Shown here: positions 15,181 to 23,619 of the stretch, in pieces
Layout of the letters: each line of letters begins with the position of its first letter
Numbering within the stretch: position 1 is the stretch's first letter
Origin: a virus
Strand: one strand, 5' to 3'
Length of the DNA stretch: 35,061 nt
IMG/VR virus record: IMGVR_UViG_3300046012_000198
Coordinates: 1-35,061 of that record
Position numbers and translations under genes: made by a program
Notes under the pieces: generated by a model
What the model saw: the letters and a program-made list of their open reading frames with translations, nothing else
The model's database searches: none
What the model was told of the DNA's origin: nothing

Positions 15181-17186
15181 GTCCACCGTCCGTTACGCAG
15201 ATTGCGGGTGTTGACCACGGCGGTGAGTTTCTGCCCGTCTACGGACAGCTCGTGGCTGGCCATGATGGCGGCGATCAGCCGGTCGATCTGATCGTCGGTG
15301 AACGTCCCGGCGTCGGCGCCGTCGCCCCCCCTGGCTTTGCCCATCGCGGCGGCGAGCAGGTCGACGGTCTTGGGCGAGTCGAGCGGTGCGACCAGCTCCT
15401 TGCCTGATGGGTTGTCGCCGAGCACCGCCATCATCGGCCCGTCGGTGAGGCCACCAGCGGCCAGGCGTGGGATCAGGGTCTGGCCCCCGATGTGGACGTA
15501 GTGGCCGAACGCGCCGATCTTGATCCGGGGGACCGTGAGCGGCAGGCCCAGCAGGTCGTTGATGCCGTTCTTCATCGCCTCGACCAGGCCCCGGGCGAGG
15601 TCGGCCGCGCCAGAGGCGATGGATTTGAGGCCGTTCCACAGGGCGGTCATCAGTGACTTGCCGGCGCTGGCCATGCGCCCGGCGACGGCTCCGATCTTGC
15701 CGGGCAGCGACGTGACCGCGCTGACGATGTTCCCGACCCAGCCCAGCACCTGATGGTAGGTGCTGGATGCCCAGCGGCTGATCGTCGAGGACACCGCCGA
15801 GAACGCCCGGCCGACGAACCCCGCGATCTGCGACCAGTGCTGCCAGATGACCAGCGGAATGCCGATGAAGGGCAACAGCACCGCGAGCGCGAGCGGCCCC
15901 CACCGCTTGATGAAGGCATAGACGGTGTTCCAGGCCCGTGTGACGAAGGTGATGATCTGGGACCAGTGCAGCCAGATCAGCAGCGGGATCCCCAAGATCG
16001 GCATGAACAGCGCGAGGATGGCCGGCCCCCACCGCTTGATGAAGTTCCACACCCCTTGCAGGACGTTGCGGAAGGTTTCGCTGCGCTGGTAGGCGATCAC
16101 GATGGCCGCCGTGAGCGCCACCAGCGCGACCACGATCAGGATGATCGGGTTGGCCAGCATGACCGCATTCAGGACCGCTTGGGCGATCGCGACGGTCTTG
16201 GTGATCAGCGCGTACGCGGCCCACGCGGCGATGAGTGGGGCCAAGATGATCGCGACCATCCTGATCGTGCCAGCGTTCTGCTGCACCCAGCCGAACACGG
16301 CCGTGAGCGCCGGCACGACGTAGGCGGTCAGCACGTGGACCAGGCCGTTGAGGATCGGGACCAGGATCTGCCCGATGCTGTCCTGAAGGTTGTGCACCCC
16401 GACCATGAGCTGCTTACTGGCGGTGTCCTGGGCCTTGGCGCTGCCGCCGAACTCCTTGTTCAGCTCGCCCAGGATGATCTTCTGAGCCTCCATGGTCTTG
16501 CCCGAATCGACCAGCGTCTTGATCTGCTTCTTCTGCTGATCGGTGAACGTGACACCCACCCGGGACAAGGCGCTGATGCCGGCGATCGGGTCGTTGAGGG
16601 CCTTGCCGAGCTGGATCGCGCCGGCCTTCGCGTCGGTGCCCATCGCCGTGGACATGTCGACCAGGGTCTGCGTGGCCTGGTTGAAAATGTCGTTGCCGGC
16701 CCCGACACCGTTCTTGACGTTGGTGAAGGTCAGCAGCATGTTCTGCCCGGCGAGGATGTTGTCGCCGTCGACCCCGGTCTGGGCCTCGATCTTGTCCGAC
16801 AGGTCACCGACCTGCTTGGCCGTGACGCCGGCCGCGCCGCCCGTCGACTTGATCACCTGGGCGGTCTGGGCCATCACCACCTGATGGTCTTTCCAGCCCT
16901 GCACCGACTCGGCGACGAACGAGCCGATGGCCAGCCCTGTCAGGGTGCCCAGGAGCTGGCCGCCGAACTGCTTGCCCTTCTCCTTCATCTGGGCGCCGGC
17001 TGACTTTCCGGCCTTGTCGCCGAGCGCCTTCCCACCAGCCGTGCCGGCCTTGCCCATCTCGGCCTCGGCGACCTTGGTCGTACCCGAGAGCCCCCGCCTG
17101 AGGTCGTTCTCGGTCTGCGTGCCGAGCTGCTTCAGGTCGCTGGTGGTGATCTCGACCCGCGCTCGCGCGACCACCGGTGCGGACAT
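15177..17186 (-). CDS. tail tape measure protein
   Basis: The 669-residue tape measure has an N-terminal helical part, a TP901-like core (about 90-270; SKQVG-like helices, LTFTNVKNG, MGTDAKAGAIQLGKAL) and hydrophobic helices around 300-370. It then has two tandem 43-residue repeats starting FIKRWGP and containing IGIPLxIWxHWSQI, with DNA copies about 129 bases apart near 16040 and 15910. The C-terminus carries GGLTDGPMMAVLGDN, common in these proteins. The tail would be short to medium. I chose ATG at 17186 (MSAPVVARARVEI); the in-frame start at 17267 would overlap the chaperone gene by 52 bases and adds a Gly-rich leader. Confidence 0.92.
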   Translation of the reverse strand: MSAPVVARARVEITTSDLKQLGTQTENDLRRGLSGTTKVAEAEMGKAGTAGGKALGDKAGKSAGAQMKEKGKQFGGQLLGTLTGLAIGSFVAESVQGWKDHQVVMAQTAQVIKSTGGAAGVTAKQVGDLSDKIEAQTGVDGDNILAGQNMLLTFTNVKNGVGAGNDIFNQATQTLVDMSTAMGTDAKAGAIQLGKALNDPIAGISALSRVGVTFTDQQKKQIKTLVDSGKTMEAQKIILGELNKEFGGSAKAQDTASKQLMVGVHNLQDSIGQILVPILNGLVHVLTAYVVPALTAVFGWVQQNAGTIRMVAIILAPLIAAWAAYALITKTVAIAQAVLNAVMLANPIILIVVALVALTAAIVIAYQRSETFRNVLQGVWNFIKRWGPAILALFMPILGIPLLIWLHWSQIITFVTRAWNTVYAFIKRWGPLALAVLLPFIGIPLVIWQHWSQIAGFVGRAFSAVSSTISRWASSTYHQVLGWVGNIVSAVTSLPGKIGAVAGRMASAGKSLMTALWNGLKSIASGAADLARGLVEAMKNGINDLLGLPLTVPRIKIGAFGHYVHIGGQTLIPRLAAGGLTDGPMMAVLGDNPSGKELVAPLDSPKTVDLLAAAMGKARGGDGADAGTFTDDQIDRLIAAIMASHELSVDGQKLTAVVNTRNLRNGRWT

Positions 17187-17215
17187 GGCGCTAGTGTTCC
17201 GCCCCCCGTCCAGAC

Positions 17216-18033
17216 TCAGCCCCGCATCGAGGCCGCCATCTGCTCCACCAGCACCGCCGGATCCCACTCCGGATCCTCGACCGGCACCCCTGCCAGACGG
17301 TTACGAAGCTGCCGCTCACCCAGACCCAGGACTTCAGGCCACCACCGTTCGATCATCTTCGTGCACGCGACCGGATCATCCAGCGGGATCGCGACCGGGC
17401 CGGCATCACGCTTGTTGACCCGCTCGATGTACTCGTCCAAGCGACGCCGGCCCTGGTCGTCGTAGCTGTTCTCATGCATCGACATCACGAAGTCGATTGC
17501 CATGTCGAGCAGCAGGCTCGGCTCTACCGTCCAGAGGTCTTTACCCGTGGCTTGCGCGAAGCGGCCCCGGATGCGCGGCCAGTACGGCGCGGCTTCGCGA
17601 CAGATGCGGGCCGCGCTCCAGTAGGGCGGTCGAACATCGCCTCCAGCACGCTCTTGAAGATCGGCATCAGGTCGACCAGGTCGAAGCTGTCCTCGGGGTC
17701 AGACAGCCGCTCCTCCAGCAGCGCACGGCCCTGCCGTCGCCCGCCGGGATGCTCGTCGTCGGGTTCTGTGCGCGGCGCGGTCTCGATGTAACGAAACAGG
17801 CCCGAGATCACCCGGAGCAGATCGGCCGACAACTCCAGCGTCGGCCGATCGATCTCCGCGTCGATGAGCTGTACGGCGGTCGTGGCCACGGTCAGCTTCG
17901 GGCGCAGCATCGACATTGGTTCACCGTCGACGGTGAAGTGGATCCGGTCAGCGGCGGTGATCTTGCGGCGCCCGGCGGTCGTGAACTGCATGACCTCGGC
18001 GTCGTCGTCGGGCTCGTGCTGTGCGGCAGTCAC
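17216..18033 (-). CDS. tail assembly chaperone GT-type fusion by -1 frameshift
   Basis: A second reading frame, shifted by -1 relative to the 17524-18033 gene, continues to 17216. In the overlap it reads PPYWSAARICREAAPYW and then GRFAQATGKDLW before reaching the ATG at 17503. This is far more protein-like than the Arg/Lys/Gly-rich end of the upstream frame (KPRRTGRASGAASRKPRVK). The -1 frame is open from at least 17700. Expression as a fusion is the rule for tail assembly chaperones located directly before a tape measure. The 95-residue part after 17503 has a WW-rich helical domain (MIERWWPEVLGL). No canonical slippery heptamer is visible, so the slip site is unresolved. Confidence 0.75.
17524..18033 (-). 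CDS. tail assembly chaperone, upstream (G-type) product
   Basis: The 169-residue protein upstream of the tape measure, with GTG at 18033 preceded by AAGGAAAGGA, is the unshifted chaperone. Its N-terminus is acidic, then KITAADRIHFTVDGEPM and LTVATTAVQLIDAE follow. A helical region ends in EDSFDLVDLMPIFKSVLEAM. The last 40 residues are basic and encoded in the overlap with the -1 frame. It would coat the tape measure while the tail tube is built. The reading upstream of the GTG belongs to the antisense-like part of the previous gene and was rejected. Confidence 0.8.
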   Translation of the reverse strand: MTAAQHEPDDDAEVMQFTTAGRRKITAADRIHFTVDGEPMSMLRPKLTVATTAVQLIDAEIDRPTLELSADLLRVISGLFRYIETAPRTEPDDEHPGGRRQGRALLEERLSDPEDSFDLVDLMPIFKSVLEAMFDRPTGARPASVAKPRRTGRASGAASRKPRVKTSGR

Positions 18034-18047
18034 GTGCGGTCCTTTCC

Positions 18048-18470
18048 TTAGAGGGAGGCGAACACCTCGACCAGGCTCCGTCGCAGGAACGGCCTGGCCT
18101 TGGTGCCGGGGTGGTGCACCCGCCGGGCGAACACCGGCGCGCCTTGGTACTGCCACCCGGTCAGCACCGTGCGCCGGACCGGGTGGATGTCGTGGGGGCG
18201 GGTGCCGTCGTGCACCGCGAGGGAGTAGGACGCGGTGTTCTGGAGAACCGCGACGATCCGGGTGTCGGTGTTGGTCACGATCGGTGGTGCCTGGCTGGAA
18301 CGCAGATTCCCGGTACGGACGTTCACCATGTCGTTGCTCAGCGCCAGCTTGGTGCGGGCATCGACCTTCATGCTGACCATCACGACGTAGCGGTAGATCG
18401 GCCCGGACGGGCCATGCCCGAGGGCGTAGAGCCGCTCCCGGTAGAACTCGATCTGCGTCCTGGCGGCCAT
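18048..18470 (-). CDS. HK97 gp10-like head-tail connector protein
   Basis: The 140-residue protein matches the gp10-like neck/tail-completion family. It has an N-terminal helix, then VNVRTGNLRSSQAP, a strand with VTNTDTRIVAVLQNTASYSLAVHDGTRPHDI, and the characteristic end FARRVHHPGTKARPFLRRSL. These proteins join the head connector to the tail. The ATG at 18470 shares one base with the preceding stop (TGATG), and it ends 15 bases before the chaperone start. Confidence 0.88.
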   Translation of the reverse strand: MAARTQIEFYRERLYALGHGPSGPIYRYVVMVSMKVDARTKLALSNDMVNVRTGNLRSSQAPPIVTNTDTRIVAVLQNTASYSLAVHDGTRPHDIHPVRRTVLTGWQYQGAPVFARRVHHPGTKARPFLRRSLVEVFASL

Positions 18471-18682
18471 CAGCCAGCCGGCGCGCTGTCCGCGCTGTGC
18501 TGCCCGCCGGTGTCGGGCTCGGCCGGCTCCTCGGGCGCCTCGGCCTCGACGACGATGCCGTTGGCCAGCAGCCCGTCGAGGTAGTCGGTGCGCTCGACGT
18601 CGACGAGCAGGTCGCCCTTGGCGCCCAGGCCGACGACGTCCTGATTCACGCGCACGGTGGTCGTGGTCTTGCTGGCTGGCAT
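18470..18682 (-). CDS. small head-tail region protein
   Basis: This is a 70-residue protein with a compact N-terminal half (TTTTVRVNQDVVGLGAKGD, then VERTDYLDGLLANGIVVE) and an acidic, Pro-rich tail. Short proteins with this layout (a strand, a DY-x-x-GLLA helix, an acidic end) commonly sit among the connector genes of actinophages. The function is unknown. The ATG at 18682 follows GGAGGA directly after the upstream stop. Confidence 0.72.
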   Translation of the reverse strand: MPASKTTTTVRVNQDVVGLGAKGDLLVDVERTDYLDGLLANGIVVEAEAPEEPAEPDTGGQHSADSAPAG

Positions 18683-18690
18683 GGCTCCTC

Positions 18691-19230
18691 CTAGAGCATG
18701 GTGAACGGTGCCTCGCACACGATCCTGTCGATCAGCATCCCACCCGAGCATTGCCCGTCCGGGCCGATCGGTGCCCACGGGTCGAGGCGCTGCCCCAGGG
18801 CGCACGGCTTGATCAGGGGCGGCAGGTCGTATGCGACCGCTTTATACAAAGCGCCCCGGTAGTCGCTGTCGCGGTTGGCGTAGCCGGTTTCCTCGGCCGG
18901 GTCGATCGCCGCGCCGTCCGGGTCGATGTTGGTGTGGCACCACAGGCAGCCCATCTCGATCGCAAAGCACACCGCCCGTGTGGACAGGTCGAAGTCGATG
19001 CGGGGCTCGGCGAACGGGTCGGCCCCGCCATCGGTCGGATACTGCGTCGCGACGCGGGTCCACAGCAGCCCGTCGCAGCAGTCCTCGATCGGGATCGTCG
19101 AGCCGGCGATGAACACGGTGATAGCCGGCACCTTCAGCCCCAGTTCGATGATCGCGGCTACCGCCGTGTCGAGCATCTGGGTGGCCAGCACCTTGCCGAG
19201 GTCGGTCATCGTCGTCACGGGCGCCATCAT
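18691..19230 (-). CDS. probable connector / tail completion protein
   Basis: The 179-residue protein has the pattern of a Cys-containing family found among actinophage connector genes. It has an N-terminal helix, a strand and CCDGLLWTRVATQYP, then CFAIEMGCLWCH and an acidic stretch. A C-terminal helix contains DYRGALYKAVAYDL. Two Cys pairs (CC and CLWC) could bind metal. Its position before the gp10-like protein supports a role at the head-tail junction, such as a stopper or terminator, but the exact role is not clear. The ATG at 19230 is first; an internal Met at 19209 is possible. Confidence 0.65.
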   Translation of the reverse strand: MMAPVTTMTDLGKVLATQMLDTAVAAIIELGLKVPAITVFIAGSTIPIEDCCDGLLWTRVATQYPTDGGADPFAEPRIDFDLSTRAVCFAIEMGCLWCHTNIDPDGAAIDPAEETGYANRDSDYRGALYKAVAYDLPPLIKPCALGQRLDPWAPIGPDGQCSGGMLIDRIVCEAPFTML

Positions 19231-19316
19231 GCCTGCGACGGTCCAGCAGAACCGGGGCCAGCCGGGCGCCGTTCAACGCCTCCCGGCCGCGCGGGGTTAC
19301 CCGTGGGTGGTGGCAT
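19227..19316 (-). CDS. possible 29-aa leader ORF
   Basis: A tiny ORF from ATG 19316 ends in a TGA that overlaps the next ATG (ATGATGG). It is Pro/Gly/Arg-rich and has no good ribosome site. It occupies most of the 119-base gap between the GDPD protein and the connector gene. Translational coupling is conceivable, but chance is equally likely. Confidence 0.2.
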   Translation of the reverse strand: MPPPTGNPARPGGVERRPAGPGSAGPSQA

Positions 19317-19349
19317 CCCAGAACCGGCAGGAGGCCGCTCAGGGCCGTT

Positions 19350-21656
19350 CTAGTGCCAGACGGTGCCGGACCAGGCCCGGCGCGCGGCCGGCCGCCAGGA
19401 CGCCCCGTCCCAGGCCCGCACCACTGCCGGGCGCCAGGTGGTGCCATCCCACGTCCGGACGAGCGAGCCCGTCGGCAGAGCCACGGCCAGGACCGCGCCG
19501 ATCAGGATCGGAACCGTCGAGGCCAGTTGCCGCTGCCCGGCCACGCCGAGCGCGGCCGCGATGACCATGGCGATCGCGGCGTCGGCTTCGCGCACTGCGC
19601 CGACAGCCAGCGTCGACCCCACGACGAGAGGCACGCCGGCATGCGTCTCCCGGCCAGCCCCAACCGCCAGCGCCGACGCCAACGCGATGGCCACAGCCGC
19701 GTCAGCTTCGCGCGTCACGCCGACAGCCAGCGACGCCGCGAGGGTGATGGCGACCGTGGCTGTCTTCTGGCCGGCGGCCTGCACGTCCAGCAAGCTTGCG
19801 ACGGGAATCGGGATTGCCGCGTCGGCCTCGCGCCGGCCGGTGAGCGCCAGGGCCAGCGGGATCGCCACACCGATCGCGGAGTCGGCTTCACGCTGCGCCC
19901 CCACAGCGAGGGCGGATGCGAGCGTGACCGCGACGGCAGCGAACGTCTGCCGCTGCACCCCCACAGCCAGGCCCGACGCGACCGGTACCGCCACGAGCCC
20001 TTGGGCTGTGTGCTGTCCGGTCACGGCCAGCGTCGAGGCGACCGGTACCGCGACCGTGACGTCGATCTCGCTGCCGCTGCCGGTGTGCGGCACGACCGCC
20101 TGCACCCCGGACACCATCAGCCCAGTTGCGCCCTTGCCGGTGGCCGTGGACGCCTGGGCCAGCGTCGCGATGATGTGCCCGAACACCGGCTTGCCGAACC
20201 CGAGTGCGGCCGTCCACTGTGTGGAGGTGTCGTCGTATTGCAGCCCCAGCAGCGTCCAGCGGGCCGCCGTGGTCGAGTTGAGGTTGCCGGCGGCGGTGTC
20301 GGCCGGGAACCAATATCCCCACGACTGGTAGCCGTTCGCGGTCGCCGCTGTCGCCCAGCTCGTGGCGCTGTAGTAGCCCTTCAGGATGAACCGGGCCGGG
20401 CCGCCGTAGGTGGCCAGCAGGCTCAGCAGCCCGGCGATGTCCTGCTGGCCCTTGTTGTCGATGAATAGCACCCGGTTGCCGGTCGCCTGCGCGGCCAGCA
20501 TGTCGTCCAGGCGCCCGATCGGCTTGTTCCCGACCGTCGTCGTCAGCGAGGACAGGGCCGCCCACGTCGAGGTGGGGATGTCCATGCTGGTGCCGAACAC
20601 GCGGCTGGTGTTCTGGTCATGCGACAGCACCCACACCCCGTCTGAGGACTGCCATACCGACGCCTCCAGCGCGAGCTGAGGGTTCCACGCGGCGGCGTTG
20701 ACGTAGGCGAACAGGGTCTCCTCGGGCCAGTCGCCGGACCCGCCGCGATGGGCGGCCTCGGGCAGCGGCAGCACGAGGAAGCCCTGCACGGGGGTGGCCG
20801 GGACGACAGCGAGCGTGGACCCGACCGGGATCGGCATCGCGGCGTCAGCCTCGCGCTGGCCGACGATCGCGAGCGAGGTAGCCACCGGCACGGCCACGGT
20901 CGCAGTCTGCTGCCCCGACGGGGTGGCCGCGAGCGTGCTCGGGATCGAGACCGCGACGGCGGCGTCAGCCTCGCGTACGCCGCCGATGGTGAGGGTGCTG
21001 CCGATCGCGACGGCGACGCTGCCCTGAGTCTGCTTCAGGACCACCGGGACCTGGTACGCCGCGCCGTTGGAGTTGGCGGTGCCACCGTAGGTCGTGGTCT
21101 TCGTTGCCGGGCCGGCCGAGTCGTCATAGTGCCCGACGATGACCGAGCCGGCCTTGCCCGTGACCGGGACCTGGCTGACGATCGCGGTGTAGCCGTTCGG
21201 GGTGATCGAGGTCTGCGACGTGGTCTTCTCGTGCGACACGACCAGGTTGGGCTGCGCCGACGTTCCTGTCGACACGGCCGTGGTGTCGTTCGACGCGGAG
21301 GGGCGCGTCGTGACCGTGCCGAGCGCACCGAAGTCGGAGTGCACCGACCCGTCGAGCACCACGCAGGCGACCTGCCCGGTGTTCGAACCGAAGTTCGTGT
21401 TGGACGTGATCGACACTGACGCGCCGTCAGCCAAGGCGTACAGCTTGTGAATGAAGTGCCGGTCACCGGTGCCGACCGCTTGCGAATACTCCAGCGTCCA
21501 GCCGGCCGGCGCGCTGATCGTGCGGGTCGAGCTGTCCCCGGTGATCCATATCCCGATCGGATCACCCACCTGCGGAGTGCCCGGGAACGACCACGAGAAG
21601 GGGTTGCCGGCCGGCGTGGGTCCACCGTTGGATGCGCGGACCGTCACGTCAGGCAC
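19350..21656 (-). CDS. repeat-rich tail protein with GDPD-like domain
   Basis: The 768-residue virion protein has an N-terminal beta domain (1 to about 205) ending YQVPVVLKQTQG, of a type common in phage surface proteins. About four copies of a roughly 20-residue repeat follow (consensus READAAVAVPVASTLAVG). A glycerophosphodiester-phosphodiesterase-like TIM barrel (about 292-522) comes next, with H303 in AHRGG, E331, and H346-D347 in VLSHD. About nine more repeats and three short WDG-x-x-W units (RTWDGTTWRP, RAWDGASWRP, RAWSGTVW) end the protein. The usual second metal ligand after E331 is Ser, so catalysis on wall teichoic acid is uncertain and a binding role is possible. GTG at 21656 has CGGAGG upstream. 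Confidence 0.82.
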   Translation of the reverse strand: MPDVTVRASNGGPTPAGNPFSWSFPGTPQVGDPIGIWITGDSSTRTISAPAGWTLEYSQAVGTGDRHFIHKLYALADGASVSITSNTNFGSNTGQVACVVLDGSVHSDFGALGTVTTRPSASNDTTAVSTGTSAQPNLVVSHEKTTSQTSITPNGYTAIVSQVPVTGKAGSVIVGHYDDSAGPATKTTTYGGTANSNGAAYQVPVVLKQTQGSVAVAIGSTLTIGGVREADAAVAVSIPSTLAATPSGQQTATVAVPVATSLAIVGQREADAAMPIPVGSTLAVVPATPVQGFLVLPLPEAAHRGGSGDWPEETLFAYVNAAAWNPQLALEASVWQSSDGVWVLSHDQNTSRVFGTSMDIPTSTWAALSSLTTTVGNKPIGRLDDMLAAQATGNRVLFIDNKGQQDIAGLLSLLATYGGPARFILKGYYSATSWATAATANGYQSWGYWFPADTAAGNLNSTTAARWTLLGLQYDDTSTQWTAALGFGKPVFGHIIATLAQASTATGKGATGLMVSGVQAVVPHTGSGSEIDVTVAVPVASTLAVTGQHTAQGLVAVPVASGLAVGVQRQTFAAVAVTLASALAVGAQREADSAIGVAIPLALALTGRREADAAIPIPVASLLDVQAAGQKTATVAITLAASLAVGVTREADAAVAIALASALAVGAGRETHAGVPLVVGSTLAVGAVREADAAIAMVIAAALGVAGQRQLASTVPILIGAVLAVALPTGSLVRTWDGTTWRPAVVRAWDGASWRPAARRAWSGTVWH

Positions 21657-21668
21657 GGCAACCTCCGG

Positions 21669-22118
21669 TTACGGCAATGTCGCGGTGAGCTGGCTGACCG
21701 GGATCGCCAGCACATCAGCGGACGCGAACCCCTTGGACAGGTCCGTGCTCGGCCCGAACACCACCCGTTTCGGGGTGCCGGTGGAGTCCATGACCCGGAT
21801 ACCGTTCCACGTCCCGGACGCCGTCGCCGTGATCGAGATGATCGCGTCGTTGTTCTTCGTCGGGACATTCGACACCGGCGCGGCCGCTGTGCCCGCCTTG
21901 CCGGCCAGCGAGACGCTGCTCGTGCCAGTACTCGGGGTGCCGGCGACCGTGGAGGTCGCGCGGGTCGCGTCGAACACCACGTTGAACGGCTTCGTCAGCG
22001 TGATCCCCGCCCCGCCACCAGCAGCCGGGATGGCGATCGTGCCCGAGGTGTCACCGGCCGCGCCGGCCAGCAGGAAGTCCAGGAACGGGTCGCCAACAGC
22101 GGCATCAACCATGGTCAT
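21669..22118 (-). CDS. tail-fibre-like structural protein
   Basis: The 149-residue protein resembles the short phage tail-fibre-like family. An N-terminal helix (DPFLDFLLAGA) precedes beta strands with the TGTSSVSLAGKAGTAAAPVSN block. A NNDAIISITATASGTW strand follows, then GIRVMDSTGTPKRVVFGPSTDLSKGF and a terminal strand. Such proteins precede large tail surface proteins. The ATG at 22118 overlaps the stop of the previous gene (ATGA). Confidence 0.68.
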   Translation of the reverse strand: MTMVDAAVGDPFLDFLLAGAAGDTSGTIAIPAAGGGAGITLTKPFNVVFDATRATSTVAGTPSTGTSSVSLAGKAGTAAAPVSNVPTKNNDAIISITATASGTWNGIRVMDSTGTPKRVVFGPSTDLSKGFASADVLAIPVSQLTATLP

Positions 22119-22417
22119 GACTGGCTCTCCTCGGCCTTGGCCACCTCGGCGGCGACAGCGGCCAGCTCGGCCTCGCGTTCGGCGCGTAGCCGCTCGGCGC
22201 GCTCCTCGGCGAACTGCTTACGGGCCGCGTAGTCGCGGCCGGTGTCGTTCTTGACGTGCTCGATGATGTCGCTGTGCGCGTCGGCCAGGGCGGCCTCGAC
22301 GTCGTGGGGCAGGCAGTCCCAGTGGTAGGACTCCGTGCCCAGGTGGACCATCGGGTGGTCTAGGCCGTTCTCGTCGGTCTGTGGCTGTCCGCAGTGCGTG
22401 CAGGTGTTGTCGGTCAT
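22115..22417 (-). CDS. small zinc-ribbon / coiled-coil protein
   Basis: The 100-residue protein begins with a zinc-ribbon pattern (CTHCGQ, then HWDC: Cys5, Cys8, His33, Cys35 approximately). The rest is a charged helix, likely a coiled coil (about 70-95, ERAERLRAEREAELAAV). Among structural genes it may be an assembly factor. I do not recognise the family. The ATG at 22417 follows GAGAGGA. Confidence 0.7.
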   Translation of the reverse strand: MTDNTCTHCGQPQTDENGLDHPMVHLGTESYHWDCLPHDVEAALADAHSDIIEHVKNDTGRDYAARKQFAEERAERLRAEREAELAAVAAEVAKAEESQS

Positions 22418-22433
22418 CGGTGGTCCTCTCGGG

Positions 22434-22748
22434 TCATGCCGTGTTGTTCCAGGTGTCCAGCAGCGCCAGGACGACGCCGCTGACAGTGGCCGGATCGACC
22501 GGACCGGTGAACACCTTGGGCCGCGTGGTGACCGCGTGCAGCGCGGCCGGCTGGTAGGTGGCGCCGTCCCAGGTCATGGCGATCGGCCCGTCGGCGTAGT
22601 ACGGCAGCGACGCCCAGGCCGTGGCCCCGTCGCCGACCTTGATGCGGCTGGTGTCCAGCTCCAGCCCGGCCTCCCGCGCGGCCAGCACCGGGTTGACCGC
22701 TGCCCACGCGGCGGCGGTGCCGCCACGCAGCTTGATCGTCGTCGTCAC
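22434..22748 (-). CDS. Mtd N-terminal-domain protein
   Basis: The 104-residue protein starts with the fold found at the N-terminus of the major tropism determinant and of many phage fibres. TTIKLRGGTAAAWAAVNPVL, AAREAGLELDT and RIKVGDGATAWASLPYY are textbook matches. This unit normally anchors a long fibre; here only about 50 further residues follow (YQPAALHAV..., LALLDTWNNTA). It could be an adaptor on its own or a reduced fibre. The start is GTG at 22748 in a GTGA overlap with the adaptor gene. Confidence 0.8.
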   Translation of the reverse strand: MTTTIKLRGGTAAAWAAVNPVLAAREAGLELDTSRIKVGDGATAWASLPYYADGPIAMTWDGATYQPAALHAVTTRPKVFTGPVDPATVSGVVLALLDTWNNTA

Positions 22749-23608
22749 GGCCCGCCACCGTCCATGACCATGTCCCCCGGGTCGCCCGGCCCGCCCCCGT
22801 CGATGGGGTCGCCGCCGGTGATCGGGATCGGCGCCCAGTTGTCGATGTTGACCGTCGACCCGGCGAACAGCGGCGCGTTGCGTCTGGTGTCAGGTGACCA
22901 CACTGATGGCTCGCGTTGCAGGCCCTGCGGGTTAACCGTCGCGACCCACTGGTCGACCTCGGTGACGCCGGTTGTGCGCGCGGCCATCAGGATGTCGCGG
23001 TTGATCGTCACCCCGGCCCGGGTGACCGTGGTCGCGTTGAATGCCAGCCGGCACTTGCCCCCGGCGATCTGCTTGCCCAGCTCGCAGGCGAGCACCCCGG
23101 CCGCGTACTGGCCCTCAGCCGGCGGGGTCACGCCCCGGGAGTAGGTGACGGCCCACGTGTTGGCCGAGCCCAGCGCGGCGATCATGTCCTGGCTGGCCGG
23201 CCACTGCCCCCCGTCCTGACGGACCAGATAGTCGCCTTCGAGGCGGTACACGACCGGGTCGACCACGTCACCCTCGACCTGCACCTCGGCGACCGAGACG
23301 GCCGGGCGGGGCAGCTCCAGAATCTTGCGGTACGTCGGGTCAGGAGAGCGGGGGTCATCGGAGAACGGCCAGCCCGAGCCGTAGATCGACACCAGGTACG
23401 GGGGCCACCCATCGCAGCAGCCGCTGGGCAGCAGCGTCTGCGGGCGGTACTGGGTCAGGCGGGTGCCGTAGAACCGGCCTGACAGCGCCCAGATCCGTTC
23501 GATCGCCCGGGCCTGGGCATCAGCCCACTGCGTCGGGGTGATGTTCAGGCTGGCCGCGTCGCAGTCCGGGGCCATCGGCCACAGCAACGCACCCGCCGTG
23601 ATCGTCAT
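22745..23608 (-). CDS. head-to-tail adaptor
   Basis: The 287-residue protein matches the actinophage head-to-tail adaptor family. It has WADAQARAIERIWALSGRFYG, CCDGWPPYLV, SVAEVQVEGDVVDP, a YRLEGDYLVRQDG strand, and NTWAVTYSRGVTPP followed by AAGVLACELGKQIAGGKCRL. It binds the portal and forms the first ring of the connector. The C-terminus is Gly/Pro-rich. ATG at 23608 is the first credible start; the longer reading upstream is antisense-like to the neighbouring gene. Confidence 0.87.
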   Translation of the reverse strand: MTITAGALLWPMAPDCDAASLNITPTQWADAQARAIERIWALSGRFYGTRLTQYRPQTLLPSGCCDGWPPYLVSIYGSGWPFSDDPRSPDPTYRKILELPRPAVSVAEVQVEGDVVDPVVYRLEGDYLVRQDGGQWPASQDMIAALGSANTWAVTYSRGVTPPAEGQYAAGVLACELGKQIAGGKCRLAFNATTVTRAGVTINRDILMAARTTGVTEVDQWVATVNPQGLQREPSVWSPDTRRNAPLFAGSTVNIDNWAPIPITGGDPIDGGGPGDPGDMVMDGGGP

Positions 23609-23619
23609 GGCCCCGGACC

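Noticed and set aside
15753-17003. 416-codon plus-strand frame opposite the tape measure
   Set aside because: It is rich in Asp/Arg/Gly/Gln, has no motif, and is antisense to a clear tape measure gene.
19490-20060. CRISPR-like or satellite repeats
   Set aside because: The repeats are in frame, encode a degenerate 20-residue READAA unit and have no unique spacers; this is a protein repeat.
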